Under the pieces are notes generated by a model. That model was given only the letters and a program-made list of their open reading frames with translations. It was not told the DNA's origin and searched no databases. A stretch of DNA of 64,000 nt from Sulfurimonas sp. (lineage in GTDB: Bacteria > Campylobacterota > Campylobacteria > Campylobacterales > Sulfurimonadaceae): contig JALSLJ010000014.1 of the NCBI GenBank assembly GCA_026988315.1, forward strand, positions 1 through 64,000, in the 5' to 3' direction. Of the stretch, positions 44,221 to 53,685 are shown one piece after another (positions within the stretch are counted from its first letter, which is position 1; each line of letters begins with the position of its first letter). The translations under genes were made by a program, and so were the position numbers.

Positions 44221-44586
44221 CTAAATACTTTGGGCTATATAGTCTATGTCGTTATTATCATCTAAGATAACAACTTTTGGCTCGTAAGTCTCAAGCTCTT
44301 TTTCATCATAAGTCGCATAAGCAACAATGATAACCTTATCACCAGGTTGAACTTTTCTTGCAGCAGCACCATTTAAACAGATGTCTCTTTTGCCCCGTTC
44401 ACCTAAAATGATATAAGTTGAAAACCTTTCACCATTATTTATATTTAAGATTTCAACTTTTTGACCAATACGCATCTTTGAAGCTTCTAAAAGCTCCTCA
44501 TCTATTGTTATAGAACCAACATAATTTAAGTTAGCGTCCGTAACAGTAGCACGATGAATTTTGCTGTAAAGCATCTCGATAGTCAT
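44221..44586 (-). CDS. panD: Aspartate 1-decarboxylase proenzyme
   Basis: The 121-residue proenzyme carries the self-cleavage site G24-S25 (NYVGSITID), which generates the pyruvoyl cofactor. Other signatures are [32 protein letters not shown]. It makes beta-alanine for pantothenate and coenzyme A. It starts 1 nt after the 2Fe-2S gene stop, within the same operon. Confidence 0.96.
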   Translation of the reverse strand: MTIEMLYSKIHRATVTDANLNYVGSITIDEELLEASKMRIGQKVEILNINNGERFSTYIILGERGKRDICLNGAAARKVQPGDKVIIVAYATYDEKELETYEPKVVILDDNNDIDYIAQSI

Positions 44587-44587
44587 T

Positions 44588-44962
44588 CTATCTTCCCATC
44601 TGCTTTTGCATCTCTGCTGGAGTTATTGCTGTATCCCATAGTTCAGAGTCAATTACATACTCTTGCACCACATTTCCACCGATAATATGCTCAGCAATTA
44701 TTCGATCAATTTTTTCTTTCGTTAATCCTGTGTACATTACATGACCAGGTTCTACTAACATAATTGGACCAGCTCCACAACGGTTCATACATGAAGTACG
44801 AATAGGTTGCACAGTTCCCATGATTCCCTCTTTCATAAGCGTTTGCGCTAAGTGTTGAAATAGGTCTTGAGATTGTGGTGTAACACATGATGGTTTTGGC
44901 ATACCTGGAGGAGCTGATTGCTCACACTTAAGTATATAAAATGCTGGTTGAGGAATTCCCAT
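44588..44962 (-). CDS. Thioredoxin-like 2Fe-2S ferredoxin
   Basis: The 124-residue protein resembles the C-terminal NuoE-like/Shethna-type thioredoxin-fold ferredoxins: cysteines at about 13 and 26 ([18 protein letters not shown]) and at [18 protein letters not shown] would bind the cluster. It may deliver electrons in the cytoplasm; partner unknown. First gene of the operon with panD, ybaB, the PDZ gene, ispA and tkt. Confidence 0.85.
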   Translation of the reverse strand: MGIPQPAFYILKCEQSAPPGMPKPSCVTPQSQDLFQHLAQTLMKEGIMGTVQPIRTSCMNRCGAGPIMLVEPGHVMYTGLTKEKIDRIIAEHIIGGNVVQEYVIDSELWDTAITPAEMQKQMGR

Positions 44963-45081
44963 TAAAATAATCCTTGATTTTTTATTGAAATTATATCAAA
45001 AATATGGTTTGATAATCTCAAACAAAAATATAAGTTGCAATATTTAAGATAGTTAATATATTTTAGTATGTAAGTTTTGGA

Positions 45082-45087
45082 TATAAT
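45082..45087 (+). promoter_or_regulatory. -10 box upstream of the 45.1 kb envelope genes
   Basis: TATAAT within TTTGGATATAATTCAAC, 33 nt before the TTG start at 45121. Confidence 0.45.
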
Positions 45088-45120
45088 TCAACACTTTAAA
45101 CTAAAGGGAAGATTTTAAAA

Positions 45121-45660
45121 TTGAAAAAAATTACACTTTTTTTATTACTTATCAGCTCTTTATATTCAGATCCCATGCTTTATTTAGGCTTAGGTCACGG
45201 ATATTATGAAGAGAGATATACGGATGTTGACGCACAAAGTTCAAATACAATGAATACTTTTAAGATTGGCTATGGGGATAGAAAGGCGTATGCGATAGAA
45301 CTTTCTCTACAAAACCTAAAAAACAGTGCAAAAATATTTTCACTCAATGATTCTGATAAAAATACAATCAATATAAACCTTATAAAAGCGTTCAATTTTG
45401 ATCTACTACCAATACCTTTTTTCAGAACTGGTATTGGTGCTGGTGTATTCGATATAGATGGTCAATTTCAAAAAACTCTGCACTTTAGTTCATTTAACCT
45501 TGGTCTTGGTATGTTTATCCCGATAAATGAATCTTTTGATTTTGAATTATCTTATACACAAAAGTTTATATCCTATGAGGGGATAGATACTATCACAGAA
45601 GATGTAAGTTATGAATCAACAATGAGCATAACAAATTTTGGGTTTAATATAAGGTTTTAA
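45121..45660 (+). CDS. Probable outer-membrane beta-barrel protein
   Basis: The 179-residue protein has a signal peptide (MKKITLFLLLISSLYS) and alternating hydrophobic/polar strands ending in an aromatic residue (FGFNIRF), the usual C-terminal signature of outer-membrane barrels. Its size suggests an eight-strand OmpA/OmpW-like barrel. Start TTG 45121 is the only start preserving the signal peptide, with GGGAAG upstream. It lies 8 nt before a lipoprotein gene. Specific function unknown. Confidence 0.72.
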   Translation: MKKITLFLLLISSLYSDPMLYLGLGHGYYEERYTDVDAQSSNTMNTFKIGYGDRKAYAIELSLQNLKNSAKIFSLNDSDKNTININLIKAFNFDLLPIPFFRTGIGAGVFDIDGQFQKTLHFSSFNLGLGMFIPINESFDFELSYTQKFISYEGIDTITEDVSYESTMSITNFGFNIRF

Positions 45661-45668
45661 GGATTCAT

Positions 45669-46286
45669 ATGAGGTTAATTAAGAAATTTATTTTATTGTT
45701 TGTAACTCTATCTTTTATTGGATGTGGCGATAATACAGATACACCATTGACGCATCTCGTAAGCTCTATTGACATTAATGTATCAAGCGTAGAGATCCAC
45801 TCAACAGATGCTATGGTACAAATCGGAGCGACCGTACACTTTGATGATGGCATAAGTGCTGACATAACAAATAATGTTCGCTGGTATAATTCAGATTACA
45901 ATGTAACAAATATGCTTGGAGGAGAGATCTCAGGTGGACCACAAAATGGTGGGGAATCAAATGTTAGTATTGAGTATGAGCATCTTAGCGATTTTATTAC
46001 AGTGACTGTCCATAAACTTGACTTGAACTCTACTCGTATTTTAACAAATAGTGAAGTGAATGCTACAGGCACCTATATCTTTACAGCCGTTGGTGACTTT
46101 GACAACGGAGATACAAATATAACTTTAGTGAGAAATTTATACTGGACAGCAAGCAATGGGGCTATCGTAACTGTTGAAGATGGTATAGCAGAGATTGAGA
46201 TAATCAATACTGGTGAAACCAGTGTAAATGTAAGTTTTTTTGATGACGACACATCAGATAAAAACATCACTTATACAATTAACTAA
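45669..46286 (+). CDS. Lipoprotein with Ig-like fold
   Basis: The 205-residue protein starts with a lipoprotein signal (KKFILLFVTLSFIGC, Cys at residue 19). Two beta-rich segments follow, each resembling bacterial Ig-like (BIG2) repeats: VSSVEIHSTDAMVQIGATVH with DGISADITNNVRW, then STRILTNSEVNATGTYIFTA with ITLVRNLYWTASNGAIVTV. Probably a surface or periplasmic adhesion-like protein. Function unknown; co-transcribed with the barrel gene. Confidence 0.78.
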   Translation: MRLIKKFILLFVTLSFIGCGDNTDTPLTHLVSSIDINVSSVEIHSTDAMVQIGATVHFDDGISADITNNVRWYNSDYNVTNMLGGEISGGPQNGGESNVSIEYEHLSDFITVTVHKLDLNSTRILTNSEVNATGTYIFTAVGDFDNGDTNITLVRNLYWTASNGAIVTVEDGIAEIEIINTGETSVNVSFFDDDTSDKNITYTIN

Positions 46287-46289
46287 AAA

Positions 46290-46319
46290 AGCTACTTAAT
46301 TATTTTAAATTAAGTAGCT
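46290..46319 (-). terminator. Terminator of murE with its 5' arm inside the coding sequence
   Basis: An 11-bp perfect stem AGCTACTTAAT/ATTAAGTAGCT with an 8-nt loop. On the minus strand it is followed at once by TTTTTTAG, a classical rho-independent terminator. The first arm encodes the last murE residues (ELLN) and the loop contains the stop. It also lies 3 nt after the convergent lipoprotein gene and may serve both. Confidence 0.8.
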
Positions 46320-47595
46320 CTCGAACAACTTCTCTATCATCAAATGGAAGCTTTTTGTCATAGATAATCTGATGAGACTCATCGCCTTTTCCTAAAATAA
46401 CAACAACTTCACCCTCTTCTTGAGCATCCAATGCCATCTCTATTGCTTTTTTTCTATTAAGCTCTACAGTAACATTCCCTTTATCTTCTATCCCTGCTAA
46501 TATCTCTTGGACAATTAACTCTGGGTCTTCATTACGCGGGTTATCGCTCGTTATATAAATTTTCTTTGCTAATGCTGATGCTACTCTCCCCATTAAAGGG
46601 CGTTTCTCTCTATCTCTATCTCCACCTGCTCCAAATACTACAAGCAGTTCTTTCTCTTTGAGGGCATTTAAAACCTGCTGCATCCCATCTGGCGTATGAG
46701 CAAAATCTACTATAACATTTGGCGCTTCACACACTTGTTCCATCCGCCCACTAACACCTGCAAAGTTATCAACAACTTCAGCTACATTCTCTAGTTTTTT
46801 ACCCGTTAGGATATGCACAGCACTTATCGCTGCCATAAGATTATAAAGATTAAAAAAGCCATGAAGAGAAGCTGTAAAAGGTACTATCTCTTGAAAGTGT
46901 TGAATAATCCCACTACTTGCATCATTTAAAGAGTATGCCATAAGTCTGTATGTAGATGGGTTTTCTATGCCGTAAGTAAAAGTATTTTTGATGTTAAAAG
47001 CGGCTCTCGGCTCATCTTTGTTTATAAGTTTTTTTTCTTCATCTTGAAAAAAACTATTTTTTACTGCGATATACTCACCTATAGTTTTATGATAGTCTAA
47101 ATGATCCTGGGTGATGTTAGTTAATATCTTTAACTCAAAATTAAGACCTTCAACTCTTTTTTGAACTATTGCGTGAGAACTTACTTCCATTATAAAGTAT
47201 TCGCAACCAGCTTGAACTGCTTGATAAATATGCATATATGTATTTAAAACACTAGGGGTTGTAAGTGATTTTCCTGCAACAACTTCATCGTTCATAAAAA
47301 AACCACGGGTACCTTGCATAGCTACTTTATAATCCAAATCAAGCAAAAAAGAGTAGATGGCACTCGCTGTAGTTGTTTTACCATTTGTTCCAGTTATTCC
47401 AACAATTTTTATCTTGTTTATGCCAAATAGTTTCGCTATCTCACCTATCTCAATGATTGAATGAGCACCATTATCTTTTGCATTTTGAAGATATTTTTCA
47501 TTTTGAGTTGTTAGCACAAAAGCAGTTTGAGGATCGCACTCTTGAGAGTTTTCGGACACATATTTAAAGCTTTGAGAGGGTAGCTTTATCTTCAC
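46300..47595 (-). CDS. murE: UDP-MurNAc-tripeptide synthetase MurE
   Basis: The 431-residue Mur ligase adds meso-diaminopimelate to UDP-MurNAc-L-Ala-D-Glu. Signatures: ATP loop VGITGTNGKTTTASAI, MEVSSHAIVQKRVEG, and ITSDNPRNEDPELI, whose DNPR motif marks DAP specificity. It is shorter than the usual 480-500 residues because of a compact N-terminal domain, as typical of this phylum. Start is GTG 47595, overlapping the upstream gene's stop by 4 nt (GTGA). Confidence 0.94.
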   Translation of the reverse strand: MKIKLPSQSFKYVSENSQECDPQTAFVLTTQNEKYLQNAKDNGAHSIIEIGEIAKLFGINKIKIVGITGTNGKTTTASAIYSFLLDLDYKVAMQGTRGFFMNDEVVAGKSLTTPSVLNTYMHIYQAVQAGCEYFIMEVSSHAIVQKRVEGLNFELKILTNITQDHLDYHKTIGEYIAVKNSFFQDEEKKLINKDEPRAAFNIKNTFTYGIENPSTYRLMAYSLNDASSGIIQHFQEIVPFTASLHGFFNLYNLMAAISAVHILTGKKLENVAEVVDNFAGVSGRMEQVCEAPNVIVDFAHTPDGMQQVLNALKEKELLVVFGAGGDRDREKRPLMGRVASALAKKIYITSDNPRNEDPELIVQEILAGIEDKGNVTVELNRKKAIEMALDAQEEGEVVVILGKGDESHQIIYDKKLPFDDREVVRELLNLK

Positions 47596-48179
47596 TTTTT
47601 AGGGCCTTTGGCTAATTTTTTTAATAATTTTCTAAGCAGTTCATCACTTGGATACACACTCAACGCATTTTCTAAATAGGACAGTGCCATCTCCTCAAAA
47701 CCGTGGTCAATTAAATTATCTAAAAAATCTATAAAATCTTCTTTTTGAGTAATAATTACACGAGTTGAAAACATGATGTTTTCAAAAGTTTCTTTAAAAC
47801 CTTCTCCACCTTCAATGATAGCTTTGAAATCTTGGTAGAGTATCCCATCCTCAAACTCTAGTCTATCACGAAGAGGTTCAGCAAATACTTCACTGAGCTT
47901 CTCTAAACTTCCATCCATGTTTTGCAAGATCTCACTCATAATCTTGTCTGCGACCTCTTTATCCTCTTCTTTTAATATTTCATAATAATCAAATAATGCC
48001 TCAGCACCGCCCTCACCACTCATCGCCATCTCTGAGAGTATTACTCCGTTATAGGCCTCTTTAGAATTAGGATAATTTTCTAAAACCATTGCAAATTTAT
48101 CTAGTGCATTTTTAAAATCAGCCTTAGAAAAACTATCTTTAGCTTGTGTTAATATTTTATATTTACTAGTGCTACTCAT
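47592..48179 (-). CDS. TPR-like helical protein, unknown function
   Basis: The 195-residue acidic, helical soluble protein has TPR-like pairs (AKDSFSKADFKNALDKFAMV and LENYPNSKEAYNGVIL, then EMALSYLENALSVYPSDELL). It is coupled to murE by a 4-nt overlap, a pairing seen in related genomes as far as I recall. Interaction with the Mur enzymes is possible but unproven. Confidence 0.75.
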   Translation of the reverse strand: MSSTSKYKILTQAKDSFSKADFKNALDKFAMVLENYPNSKEAYNGVILSEMAMSGEGGAEALFDYYEILKEEDKEVADKIMSEILQNMDGSLEKLSEVFAEPLRDRLEFEDGILYQDFKAIIEGGEGFKETFENIMFSTRVIITQKEDFIDFLDNLIDHGFEEMALSYLENALSVYPSDELLRKLLKKLAKGPKK

Positions 48180-48199
48180 ATCCTACTCTTTATTTTATT

Positions 48200-48475
48200 T
48201 TATAAATTATCTATTTCGTTTTCCATACCAACAGGTACATTAATAACGCTAAGTTCTGGATGTATATCCATTCTAAGCTGTCTCTCTACGCCATATTTTA
48301 AAGTGCTTCCACTACTTGCACAACCGATACATGCACCTTTTAGTTGAACATATACTTTTGAGTTTTTAACAGTAATAAAATCAATATCACCGCCATCAAG
48401 TGCCAAAGATGGGCGAACCTTATCTATTACATTTTTTACTGGGTCCATTAACTCTTCATCACTAAATGGAATCAT
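48200..48475 (-). CDS. NifU C-terminal-domain Fe-S protein
   Basis: The 91-residue protein is a single NifU C-terminal (Nfu) domain: VIDKVRPSLALDGGDIDFIT, then the cluster ligands GACIGCASSGSTLKYGVE. Nfu proteins carry and deliver 4Fe-4S clusters to apoproteins. It lies 20 nt before the TPR-murE pair. Confidence 0.93.
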   Translation of the reverse strand: MIPFSDEELMDPVKNVIDKVRPSLALDGGDIDFITVKNSKVYVQLKGACIGCASSGSTLKYGVERQLRMDIHPELSVINVPVGMENEIDNL

Positions 48476-48559
48476 CGATTATCCTTTTATATTATTAATG
48501 ACATAAAATATGATAATATGGCTTAACATGTCCTAAAAAATAAAAGTATATTTTTCTTT

Positions 48560-49777
48560 TTAATCTTTAAGAGCCATTATTTGATGCACATACGATGGCT
48601 TTCTCATCCCAACAAGTATATAATCTATGTCATTTTTTTTCATCAAAAACCTTAATGCACACTCTTGCATGGAGGCATCACACCCTTTTAAAAACTCTTT
48701 TATTTGTAATTTTGTCGTTTTTGAACACTCATAAGCCACCATTTTTCTATACTCTTGCAAAAAAATATCTATAAAATTAAACATTGTTTCTTTATTTTTT
48801 TCATCAACTGTATCTAAAGTTTTTTTCATATGTGGTATTATTTCAGCATAAAGAAATGCTTCATAATCACCAATCCAACCAAACTTATGTTTATTCGCAT
48901 CCAGCTGCTCTACTAGATTATAAACAGAGCGAAGCATATCATTATCACATACCTCTAATAACTCATTTAAATGGTGATAATATTCACTACTTTCATCATA
49001 CTCTGCCAATCTAAACATCAACTCTTCATGTTGCGCATTTAATGGTCGATTAGCAAGAACTCTCAACCCGTTTTTTTTGGCCCATGCAGCACATTTAAGC
49101 CCCTTTCGTTCAAGCAAATTTATAGGAAGCTCTACTGTTGTAAAACTGTCATTTTCATTTCCAACTTCCTCTGCCGCATTCGAAGCTAAAACAGACAAGT
49201 CTTCGTAAGGCAAAAAATCTTTTTCGTGCTGTGCTTTAGAAAAACTATTTGAACTGATTCCATAAGAGGAAATTCTTCCGTTTTTCACCTCCTGTTCAAG
49301 CCCTACAAAAGCTTCGTATATACGCCTAAACATCTCATCTAGGCGTTCATCTTCATCAACATCCCTATTTATAGCATCTAAAAGATAGTACTCTGGGTTA
49401 TGGATTAGATAACAATCAATTTTTTCAACTTCTAATCTTGATAAAGAGTGTGTAAGTTGATCTTTTAAAAACGATTTTGAGATAGAGTGATAACAACTAT
49501 CACTAAAGTTAACCACCTCTTCAAAAGGTTCATTATCATGTCTCTGTCTAGTTGAGCCTTGTATATAACCAAACTTGCTCACTATCTCGATACTCTTTTT
49601 TTTCTTATCGTCAAATTCTCTAAAGGCTAAAGCTATAGCTCTCTCAGCTCCACCGTCCATATAATTTGATGATGTATCAATCATTGTGATACCAGCTTCT
49701 ATTGCTTCTTTTAATGCTTCAATATGTTGAGGGTTTAAATCACTTACTCTGTAAGTTCCAAATGCGAAATTACTCAT
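48560..49777 (-). CDS. Aldo/keto reductase
   Basis: The 405-residue protein begins with an aldo/keto reductase barrel: catalytic Asp/Tyr in MIDTSSNYMDGGAERA, Lys in IEIVSKFGY, His in CYLIHNPEY, then GRISSYGISSN and LKCAAWAKKNGLRVLANRPL. The C-terminal helical extension of about 150 residues (from LMFRLAEYDESSEYYHHLNE) is unusual in length, and the last segment returns to the family (ALRFLMKKNDIDYILVGMRK). Substrate unknown. It stands alone. Confidence 0.88.
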   Translation of the reverse strand: MSNFAFGTYRVSDLNPQHIEALKEAIEAGITMIDTSSNYMDGGAERAIALAFREFDDKKKKSIEIVSKFGYIQGSTRQRHDNEPFEEVVNFSDSCYHSISKSFLKDQLTHSLSRLEVEKIDCYLIHNPEYYLLDAINRDVDEDERLDEMFRRIYEAFVGLEQEVKNGRISSYGISSNSFSKAQHEKDFLPYEDLSVLASNAAEEVGNENDSFTTVELPINLLERKGLKCAAWAKKNGLRVLANRPLNAQHEELMFRLAEYDESSEYYHHLNELLEVCDNDMLRSVYNLVEQLDANKHKFGWIGDYEAFLYAEIIPHMKKTLDTVDEKNKETMFNFIDIFLQEYRKMVAYECSKTTKLQIKEFLKGCDASMQECALRFLMKKNDIDYILVGMRKPSYVHQIMALKD

Positions 49778-49858
49778 AATATCTCACTTTTTGTTAAAGT
49801 ATTTTAGAATTGGGAAATTTGAAGGGACATTGGGCAAAAGCCCAACTAAGATATTGAA

Positions 49859-50209
49859 TTATACTAATTCAATAAATGCCATAGTAGTAGCGTCACCACG
49901 GCGGATACGAGTTCTATTGATTCTAGTGTAACCACCAGCACGATCAACGTACTTTGGAGCGATTTCATTTACTAGAGTTTTAGTTGCTTCTTTACTTTGA
50001 AGCGCCGCAAATACTGATCTGTGAGCATTTGAATCATTCTTACCAGCAATAGTGATAAGCTTTTCAATATAAGAACGAAGTTCTTTTGCTTTTTCAACAG
50101 TAGTTTCTATTTTACCATGTTCGATTAACGAAATACTAAGGTTCTTAAGTAAAGCAGCACGGTGTGCGCTTGTACGATTTAGTTTACGGTATCCATGACG
50201 ATGTCTCAT
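49859..50209 (-). CDS. rplQ: 50S ribosomal protein L17
   Basis: The 116-residue protein starts [20 protein letters not shown] and contains [14 protein letters not shown] and [16 protein letters not shown], typical of L17. Last gene of the alpha operon, 14 nt after rpoA. Confidence 0.98.
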   Translation of the reverse strand: MRHRHGYRKLNRTSAHRAALLKNLSISLIEHGKIETTVEKAKELRSYIEKLITIAGKNDSNAHRSVFAALQSKEATKTLVNEIAPKYVDRAGGYTRINRTRIRRGDATTMAFIELV

Positions 50210-50223
50210 CTGCTATCCTCTTG

Positions 50224-51222
50224 TTAAGCTTCTTTAGCTTCTATTTTCTTTTTTAATGCACTTACAACTTCATCTGCAAGATCCGCACCAACTGCAAAAC
50301 CAAATTCTTGCACTTTTTCAACGATCTCATCATATGACTTTTTACCAAGGTTTTTAACATTTTTTAAGTCACTTTGACTCATCAACGCTATTTCACCAAT
50401 GATTTTAATACTTGAACGATCAAGGCAGTTAAAACTACGAGCACTCAATCCCAAACTATCAATATGTGTTGAAAGCTTTTTAATATCTGGGTTCTCTTCA
50501 ACTCTTTCAATAGTTGCTGGAGCTTTGATACTGATTTCACTGTTAAATACTGCAAGTTGCGCATACATAACTTCTAACGAGTTTCTAAAAGCATCTAATG
50601 GAGTAATTTGTCCATCAGTTCTAATGTTCATGATAACTCTTTCAAAGTTAGGGTTATCTTCTACAAGAACATTCTCTATTTTGTATGTAGCACTGCGAAC
50701 TGGAGTGAAATAAGCATCAAGTGCTATATATCCATCTTCAAGTTCATCATAAGTATCTTCACTAGCAACATAACCTATACCTTGCGCAATTTTAATAGTA
50801 AAATTAAGCGTAGCATCTTCGTTCAGTGTTGCAAGATGAGCATCAGCTGTTACAACTTCAACTTCATCATTACTAAGGTCAGATCCTTTAATAACACAAG
50901 GACCAGCAAAGCTGTAGTTAATCTCCACTTCTGTAGCTTCACCATTTAACTTAAAGCGAATCTCTTTAAGATTAAGGATGAAGTCTGAAATATCTTCAAG
51001 CATACCACGCACTGAGTCAAACTCATGTTTAGCACCCTCGATTTTGATAGCGATTGGAGCATAACCAACAGAGCTGCTTAATAAAAAACGGCGAAGAGGA
51101 TGTGCTAAAGAGATGGCATAACCTGTTTCGAAAGGAAATGCCATAATATTAGCTTCATTCTCACTAATTTGTTCTACCTCGAACTCTTGAGGAGCAAGTG
51201 GAGTAGTTTTAATTTTTTTCAT
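50224..51222 (-). CDS. rpoA: RNA polymerase subunit alpha
   Basis: The 332-residue subunit has an N-terminal dimerisation domain ([29 protein letters not shown]) and a C-terminal domain with [20 protein letters not shown] and [19 protein letters not shown], which contacts UP elements and activators. Complete. In the usual place between rpsD and rplQ. Confidence 0.98.
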   Translation of the reverse strand: MKKIKTTPLAPQEFEVEQISENEANIMAFPFETGYAISLAHPLRRFLLSSSVGYAPIAIKIEGAKHEFDSVRGMLEDISDFILNLKEIRFKLNGEATEVEINYSFAGPCVIKGSDLSNDEVEVVTADAHLATLNEDATLNFTIKIAQGIGYVASEDTYDELEDGYIALDAYFTPVRSATYKIENVLVEDNPNFERVIMNIRTDGQITPLDAFRNSLEVMYAQLAVFNSEISIKAPATIERVEENPDIKKLSTHIDSLGLSARSFNCLDRSSIKIIGEIALMSQSDLKNVKNLGKKSYDEIVEKVQEFGFAVGADLADEVVSALKKKIEAKEA

Positions 51223-51243
51223 TCATACGCCCTTTTTTATTTA

Positions 51244-51870
51244 CTATTTCGAGTAAAGTTCAACGATTAATCGTTCTTCAACTGGAATAACAACTTCTTC
51301 ACGCTCTGGTAAACGAGTGTAGATACCAAATACTTTTTCAGCATCAATATCAACCCATGGAGCTAAACCTGTTTGATTAGTTAACTCTAATGCACGAACA
51401 ACTTGAACATTTGTTTTGCTTGACTCACGAACTTCTATTTTCTGTCCCGGTTTAACGCGGTAAGAAGGGATGTCAACTTTTTTTCCATCTACTAAAAGGT
51501 GACCATGAGAAACAAGCTGACGAGCAAAACGGCGAGTTGAAGCGAAACCCATACGATAAACAACATTATCAAGTCTGCTTTCAATTAAAGTGATAAGGTT
51601 TGTACCTGTATTACCATCTCTTCTTTTTGCTTCTACGAACAATGCACGGAATTGTTTTTCAGAAACACCATACATAAATTTCGCTTTTTGCTTTTCATTA
51701 AGTTGTAAACCATACTCAGAAATTTTTTTACGACGCTGACCATGTTGACCAGGACCATAAGGTCTTTTTTCTAATGCAGATTTACCCGCTAAACGACGCT
51801 CACCTTTAAGGTTAAGACTTACTCCGAATCTTCTTTCGATCTTTTCTACTGGACCTCTATATCTTGCCAT
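51244..51870 (-). CDS. rpsD: 30S ribosomal protein S4
   Basis: The 208-residue protein begins [19 protein letters not shown] and includes [20 protein letters not shown]-like and [20 protein letters not shown], then the S4 RNA-binding domain [20 protein letters not shown]. The N-terminal zinc-knuckle cysteines of some S4 proteins are absent. S4 often represses the alpha operon. Confidence 0.98.
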   Translation of the reverse strand: MARYRGPVEKIERRFGVSLNLKGERRLAGKSALEKRPYGPGQHGQRRKKISEYGLQLNEKQKAKFMYGVSEKQFRALFVEAKRRDGNTGTNLITLIESRLDNVVYRMGFASTRRFARQLVSHGHLLVDGKKVDIPSYRVKPGQKIEVRESSKTNVQVVRALELTNQTGLAPWVDIDAEKVFGIYTRLPEREEVVIPVEERLIVELYSK

Positions 51871-51881
51871 CAGTAATCTCC

Positions 51882-52274
51882 TTAAACTCTACGACGCTTA
51901 GGTGCGCGACAACCGTTGTGTGGTAATGGTGTAACATCTTTCATGAATGTAACACGGATACCTTCGATAGCACCTACAGCTTTAACTGCTGTTTCACGAC
52001 CTGAACCAGGACCTTGAACTTTAATACCAAGTTCTTTTATACCATGAATTTGAGCTTTTGCTACTGCATCTTCAACAGCCGCTTGAGCCGCAAATGGAGT
52101 AGATTTTTTAGAACCTTTGAAACCAAGGCTTCCAGCTGAACTCCAAGCAATCATGTTACCCATCTCATCTGTAATTGTTACAAGTGTATTGTTAAATGAA
52201 GCAGCGATATGAACTATACCACGAGCAATATTTTTCTTTACTACTTTTTTTCTAACAGCTTTTCTTTTTGCCAT
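51882..52274 (-). CDS. rpsK: 30S ribosomal protein S11
   Basis: The 130-residue protein has [20 protein letters not shown], then [20 protein letters not shown] and the C-terminal [17 protein letters not shown], all S11 hallmarks. Its start follows rpsM by 10 nt. Confidence 0.98.
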   Translation of the reverse strand: MAKRKAVRKKVVKKNIARGIVHIAASFNNTLVTITDEMGNMIAWSSAGSLGFKGSKKSTPFAAQAAVEDAVAKAQIHGIKELGIKVQGPGSGRETAVKAVGAIEGIRVTFMKDVTPLPHNGCRAPKRRRV

Positions 52275-52284
52275 CTGCTAATCC

Positions 52285-52647
52285 TTACGCTGCGCCGACA
52301 GTTTTGCGTTTACCCTTACGAGTACGCGCATTTGTCTTAGTTTTTTGACCACGACATGGAAGACCACGACGGTGACGAAGACCACGATATGAACCTAAAT
52401 CCATAAGTGCTTTAATGTCCATTGCTACTTTCTTACGAAGATCACCTTCAACCATATGGTTAGCACGGATTTCAGCTGTAATTGCAGCTACATCTTCTTG
52501 TGAAAGTTCAAAAACTCTTTTATTGTAGTCTATACCTGTCGCATCTAAAATTAGACGAGAAGCATGAAGACCAATTCCATAGACATATGTTAGACCATAC
52601 TCTATTCTTTTCTTTTTAGGTAAATCAACACCAGAAATACGAGCCAT
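52285..52647 (-). CDS. rpsM: 30S ribosomal protein S13
   Basis: The 120-residue protein begins [20 protein letters not shown] and ends in the basic [19 protein letters not shown] tail that reaches the P-site tRNA. It starts 2 nt after the rpmJ stop. Confidence 0.98.
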   Translation of the reverse strand: MARISGVDLPKKKRIEYGLTYVYGIGLHASRLILDATGIDYNKRVFELSQEDVAAITAEIRANHMVEGDLRKKVAMDIKALMDLGSYRGLRHRRGLPCRGQKTKTNARTRKGKRKTVGAA

Positions 52648-52649
52648 GA

Positions 52650-52763
52650 TTATCCTTGTCTCTGTTTATGTTTTTTAACTTTGCAGATTACTCTAACAAT
52701 GCCTTTTCTTTTAACGATCTTACAATCGTCACACATCTTCTTAACTGAAGCACGTACTTTCAT
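52650..52763 (-). CDS. rpmJ: 50S ribosomal protein L36
   Basis: A 37-residue protein: [20 protein letters not shown], then [17 protein letters not shown]. The CxxC-(n)-C-H arrangement (last His in KKHKQ) is the zinc-ribbon form of L36. GGAG lies 6 nt before the ATG at 52763. First gene of the alpha operon; infA and map are not upstream. Confidence 0.95.
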   Translation of the reverse strand: MKVRASVKKMCDDCKIVKRKGIVRVICKVKKHKQRQG

Positions 52764-52899
52764 TGAAAGCTCCTGTTTATTAAATCTTTGCTGCATCTAG
52801 GCGAACAATATTTTGCTTGCCAATACTTTTATCTTTTGTATTATGTACTAAAGATAGAAATACTCTCTATGTTTTGTTAAAACAGCAAAGCGGACGAGG

Positions 52900-52905
52900 A
52901 TTGTA
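52900..52905 (-). promoter_or_regulatory. Possible -10 box of the alpha operon
   Basis: TACAAT on the minus strand in GGGTACAATCC, about 137 nt before rpmJ. No matching -35 box. The resulting leader of about 130 nt could house ribosomal-protein autoregulation. The rest of the 52764-52981 spacer shows no gene. Confidence 0.4.
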
Positions 52906-52981
52906 CCCAAATAAATGTAAAAGATTTATTAAGTAGATAAAATTTTTACTATTTTATAAACTTTTAAGCATTTATTTTACA

Positions 52982-53326
52982 TCAATCCCAAAGCACACTG
53001 ACTCCATACTCTTGATTGAGTGTTATAAATTTATTATAGTAAACTTTTTTGCCATATTTTTTACTTAGTAGCTCTACTTCTATAGATTCATCTTTAAGAA
53101 GTTCTCTTATCTCTTTATATGAAAGCCATTTTCCATATCGAGCCAGAGAGTTTTGCCAAATTTTAAAATCACAACTGGAGTCATCTGTTAGTTCAAACAT
53201 CTCGCCATCTTCTGTTTTCCATTGAGCATTAGTACAAGCATACAATTTTACCTTCTTAGCGCCAACCTCTTTATCTCTAACCTCAATAATTCCATCATCA
53301 CAGTATGGACATTTTCCTAAAATCAT
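52982..53326 (-). CDS. Zinc-ribbon protein, unknown function
   Basis: The 114-residue protein from ATG 53326 (GGAG upstream) opens with a zinc-ribbon half MILGKCPYCDDGIIEV followed by VKLYACTNAQWK and SSCDFKIW, reminiscent of the C-terminal zinc fingers of topoisomerase I. The second half is helical (YKEIRELLKDESIEVELLSK). A longer reading to 53428 has no ribosome site and a non-matching hydrophobic N-terminus. It is upstream of rpmJ but separated by over 200 nt. Function unknown; nucleic acid binding is likely. Confidence 0.75.
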   Translation of the reverse strand: MILGKCPYCDDGIIEVRDKEVGAKKVKLYACTNAQWKTEDGEMFELTDDSSCDFKIWQNSLARYGKWLSYKEIRELLKDESIEVELLSKKYGKKVYYNKFITLNQEYGVSVLWD

Positions 53327-53433
53327 TTTAACACTCCAATAACGACTATTTTTGCATTCATAGAAAATTTTATATAAGAATAATATTGTAAAAAATGAGA
53401 AATATTCAAAAATATGACAAATTGCCATACAAT

Positions 53434-53452
53434 TAACTCCTGAGTGAAAAAT
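53434..53452 (-). repeat. Second copy of the TAACTCCTGAGT motif
   Basis: The sequence TAACTCCTGAGTGAAAAAT matches the right end of the 36.2 kb element (read on its minus strand) at 18 of 19 positions. No partner inverted repeat is found nearby. It lies where the adjacent gene fragment loses its 5' part. Confidence 0.55.
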
Positions 53453-53642
53453 TGAAAAGTGTGTAAGGTCAGATAATTACCATGGAAAACTACAACTTGT
53501 TTTACTTGCCAAATATCTTCAAAAAGAGGGTTTTAGTTTTTGGAATCTTGGGCACCCGCATATGGAGTATAAACAAAAATTAGGTTCTACCACATACACA
53601 AGAGAAGAATTTTTAAAAAGATGGCAAGAGGCTACAAAATAA
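53448..53642 (+). pseudogene. 5'-truncated fragment resembling Leu/Phe-tRNA-protein transferase C-terminus
   Basis: An open frame without a start codon runs to TAA 53640-53642. Its last 50 residues (LQLVLLAKYLQKEGFSFWNL, then GHPHMEYKQKLGSTTYTREE, then FLKRWQEAT) follow the order expected of the C-terminal end of the Aat fold: helix, GF strand, H/SLGA-like loop, then an R-x-x-FL helix. No upstream coding is left, and a TGA lies in frame at 53445. The family assignment is tentative. Confidence 0.45.
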
Positions 53643-53685
53643 AACTATAATATAGCCTCTAGTCTAATTTACAATAGACGAAGGA

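Noticed and set aside
52764-52899. An infA gene upstream of rpmJ
   Set aside because: All frames on the minus strand were interrupted, and no IF1-like sequence was found; only a short startless open stretch exists.
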